Below are positions 5,284-6,340 of a DNA stretch of 6,340 bases, piece by piece. Made by a program: the position numbers and the translations under genes. The number at the start of each line of letters is the position of its first letter. The first letter of the stretch is position 1. The DNA is from Brevundimonas sp. UBA5936. GTDB lineage: Bacteria > Pseudomonadota > Alphaproteobacteria > Caulobacterales > Caulobacteraceae. The notes below the pieces were generated by a model, which had not been told where the DNA came from, did no database searches, and saw nothing but the letters and a program-made list of their open reading frames with translations. The stretch is from assembly GCA_002430835.1 (NCBI GenBank), contig DJDA01000009.1, forward strand, positions 275 to 6,614. Reading direction: 5' to 3'.

Positions 5284-5853
5284 TTAGGCCAGAACCATGA
5301 TGGCGACGCGGCGGTTTTGCGCGCGGCCGTCACGGGTGTTGTTCGGCGCGACCGGCTTGGAGGCGCCGTAGGAGATGGTCGCCATGCGGTTCAGGGCGAT
5401 GCCCTGATCGCTCAGGAAGCGACGCACCGCTTCGGCGCGTTCCTGGCCCAGACGCTCGTTGATCTGGTCATTGCCGGTCGAGTCGGTGTGGCCCTGGATT
5501 TCCAGATAGACGTTGGCGTTCTCGGCACGCAGGCGCTGAACCAGTTCGGCCAGACGCTGCTCGGCTTCCGGCGACAGCTCGGTGTGGTTGACCGGGAACT
5601 TCACCGAGTCGTCCGACAGTACGACCTCGTACAGGAACTTGCCCTGCGCCAGTTTGTGCGCGGCGTTGGCGCGGGCCAGGGCTTCGCCCGCCGTGCCTTC
5701 GACCTGGGTGACGTGAGCGTCGACGCCGTCGACGCGCTCATTCACGACTTGCACGTTGTCGCGGACGAACCGGTGGCTGGCGCAGCCGCTGACGGCGATG
5801 CCGAGAACGGCGACGGCGCCGATGACAGCGGTCCTAGATGCCAATTTGATCAA
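5284..5853 (-). CDS. OmpA-domain outer-membrane lipoprotein with coiled-coil spacer
   Basis: This 189-residue envelope protein probably anchors the outer membrane to peptidoglycan. Residues 1-23 form a lipoprotein signal ending in VSGC (lipobox Cys24); Ala at +2 favours outer-membrane sorting. Residues 30-65 form an unbroken heptad pattern with Val at 30, 34, 37, 41, 44, 48 and 51, then Ala at 55, 58, 62 and 65, so a coiled coil is likely. Residues from about 75 form the OmpA C-terminal domain: GHTDSTG (121-127, Asp124), NERLGQERA (132-140, Arg139), SYGASKPV and the final QNRRVAIMV. Asp124 and Arg139 correspond to the residues that hold diaminopimelate. The start is taken as TTG at 5851-5853 because AAGGAG (complement of 5861-5866) lies seven bases before it; the frame continues to another TTG at 5880, which has no such site. 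Pal-type and OmpA-type lipoproteins are the nearest alternatives. Confidence 0.92.
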   Translation of the reverse strand: MIKLASRTAVIGAVAVLGIAVSGCASHRFVRDNVQVVNERVDGVDAHVTQVEGTAGEALARANAAHKLAQGKFLYEVVLSDDSVKFPVNHTELSPEAEQRLAELVQRLRAENANVYLEIQGHTDSTGNDQINERLGQERAEAVRRFLSDQGIALNRMATISYGASKPVAPNNTRDGRAQNRRVAIMVLA

Positions 5854-5860
5854 ATTCAGT

Positions 5861-5866
5861 CTCCTT
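5861..5866 (-). promoter_or_regulatory. Ribosome binding site selecting a TTG start
   Basis: On the minus strand AAGGAG is followed by ACTGAAT and then TTG. This strong site at canonical distance is the reason for choosing the non-ATG start of the OmpA-domain lipoprotein; no ATG or GTG gives a complete lipoprotein signal. Confidence 0.7.
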
Positions 5867-5954
5867 CGTGCCCGGCCCAACTCCGGGGGATGTTACGCGC
5901 CGCACCGGTGTCGGTTGCAAAACGGCGGAGCAAAGACGCGCGAAGAAGTGAAAA

Positions 5955-5983
5955 GGTTCAGCTTGACTGTAAAAAAAATTCAA
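5955..5983 (-). promoter_or_regulatory. Candidate promoter of the OmpA-domain lipoprotein gene
   Basis: On the minus strand TTGAATT (5983-5977) is followed by 14 bases and GCTGAACC (5962-5955). This resembles the Caulobacter housekeeping pattern TTGACGS-N10-14-GCTANAWC with mismatches in both boxes. It would give a leader of roughly 95 bases. The match is imperfect, so this is a proposal only. Confidence 0.3.
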
Positions 5984-6102
5984 CAATCGACGTTTTTGCT
6001 GTTCTGGGTCGATTTATGGTCTGGCTTGTTGGCGCCATTTTCCTGACGTGCTGGGATGGTCATTGTCGAATATCAAAAGGCGAGGAGAATCTATTGAAAG
6101 CT

Positions 6103-6132
6103 TTGGTGTTTGGGGCTGTCCAAAACTATAAG
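6103..6132 (+). promoter_or_regulatory. Candidate promoter of the TonB-like gene
   Basis: TTGGTG (6103-6108), an 18-base spacer and TATAAG (6127-6132) form a passable sigma-70-type promoter with a good -10 box and a poor -35 box. Transcription would start near 6139, about 25 bases before GTG 6165. It would be incompatible with translation of the short ORF at 6094-6168 from the same transcript. Confidence 0.3.
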
Positions 6133-6164
6133 GCCCATGACGGCAAGGCTTGGGGAGCCTCGGG

Positions 6165-6340
6165 GTGAAGGCGGGGCCTCGTCGCCGTCGGAACAAGGCC
6201 GGCCCGATCCTGGGCAGCCTGATCGCGCACGGTTTGATCCTGGCGCTGATCATTGCTGCGCCGGTTGAACGACCGCCGCTGGCTCCGGTTCCGCCGGTGG
6301 TCGAGGTGATGCTGGTCGAACCGCCGCCTCCGCCTCCGCC
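6165..6340 (+). CDS. TonB-like energy transducer, N-terminal part (cut by window end)
   Basis: The frame opens with GTG at 6165 and runs off the right edge after 58 complete codons. A basic cytoplasmic tail (RRRRNK, residues 6-11) is followed by one membrane segment (about 15-32) containing Ser18-x3-His22, the spacing of the essential Ser and His in the TonB transmembrane helix that contacts ExbB/ExbD. After it comes a Pro-rich, Val/Glu-containing stretch (PPLAPVPPVVEVMLVEPP and further prolines), the usual TonB periplasmic spacer. The protein would transmit proton-motive force to outer-membrane receptors such as siderophore or cobalamin transporters. GGGGAG (6152-6157) lies seven bases before the GTG, and a TGA at 6138-6140 closes the frame upstream. 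The C-terminal receptor-binding domain is outside the window, so a different single-span proline-rich protein cannot be fully excluded. Confidence 0.8.
   Translation, partial: MKAGPRRRRNKAGPILGSLIAHGLILALIIAAPVERPPLAPVPPVVEVMLVEPPPPPP

Larger units (their letters stand above)
5854..6164. other. AT-rich divergent intergenic region
   Basis: These 311 bases separate the minus-strand lipoprotein gene from the plus-strand TonB-like gene. They are much poorer in GC than the genes around them: in 5941-6000 only 21 of 60 bases are G or C, including a run of eight A (5971-5978). The open frames crossing it show no protein-like features. It contains the candidate promoters listed separately and a possible short ORF at 6094-6168. 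I see no tRNA, riboswitch or recognisable repeat in it. Confidence 0.6.

Noticed and set aside
5963..5991. A plus-strand TTGACT near the A8 run as a promoter for the TonB-like gene
   Set aside because: No acceptable -10 box lies 16-18 bases downstream, and the start codon is about 170 bases away; TATAAG at 6127 is a better candidate.
5317..6168. A 283-codon plus-strand frame across the OmpA lipoprotein gene and the intergenic region
   Set aside because: Most of it is antisense to a clear lipoprotein gene. Only its last 24 codons, with their own ribosome site, are kept as a tentative finding.
1..6340. Mobile elements, CRISPR arrays, tRNA or rRNA genes
   Set aside because: No transposase or integrase frame, no terminal inverted repeats, no spaced repeats and no tRNA-like or rRNA-like sequence was seen.

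Overview
The window is strongly GC-rich, densely packed bacterial chromosome with 1-4 bp gene overlaps. It probably comes from an alphaproteobacterium of the Caulobacterales, most like Brevundimonas. That placement is inference from base composition, the B12-pathway gene content and protein style; no rRNA or other phylogenetic marker is present.

Bases 2-1445 (+) are the tail of a cobalamin (vitamin B12) operon. It holds a Cys-based tyrosine-phosphatase-like protein cut by the left edge, then cobO (corrinoid adenosyltransferase), then a small cysteine-rich DUF1636 protein. The genes overlap as ATGA and TGATG, so they are almost certainly co-translated. The promoter lies outside the window.

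Bases 1456-5179 (+) are a compact monovalent-metal (copper, possibly gold) defence island. A CueR-type promoter/operator with a perfect palindrome and a 19-bp spacer drives a Cu(I)-type P1B ATPase and an overlapping MerR-family regulator. A second operator of the same register, whose -35 box overlaps the regulator's stop codon, drives a 65-residue CxxC metallochaperone and an exported DUF411 protein. The logic is: a cytoplasmic sensor detects metal, the chaperone buffers or delivers it, the ATPase exports it, and the DUF411 protein probably binds it outside the inner membrane. The order ATPase-regulator then separately promoted chaperone, plus the regulator's metal loop (Ala113, Pro118), resembles the Salmonella gol locus more than the E. 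coli cueR/copA arrangement. This is the most interesting part of the window.

Bases 5180-5283 hold two strong hairpins between convergent transcription units. On the minus strand (5284-5853) is an OmpA-domain lipoprotein with a TTG start and a Val/Ala heptad coiled coil between lipobox and peptidoglycan-binding domain. The 311 bases from 5854 to 6164 are distinctly AT-rich and carry candidate divergent promoters and one possible 24-codon leader ORF. At the right edge (6165-6340, +) starts a TonB-like energy transducer, cut in its proline-rich region.

No tRNA, rRNA, CRISPR array, insertion sequence or prophage element was seen. No wholly new system is evident; the Gol-like island with its DUF411 partner and the phosphatase/DUF1636 companions of CobO are the best leads.
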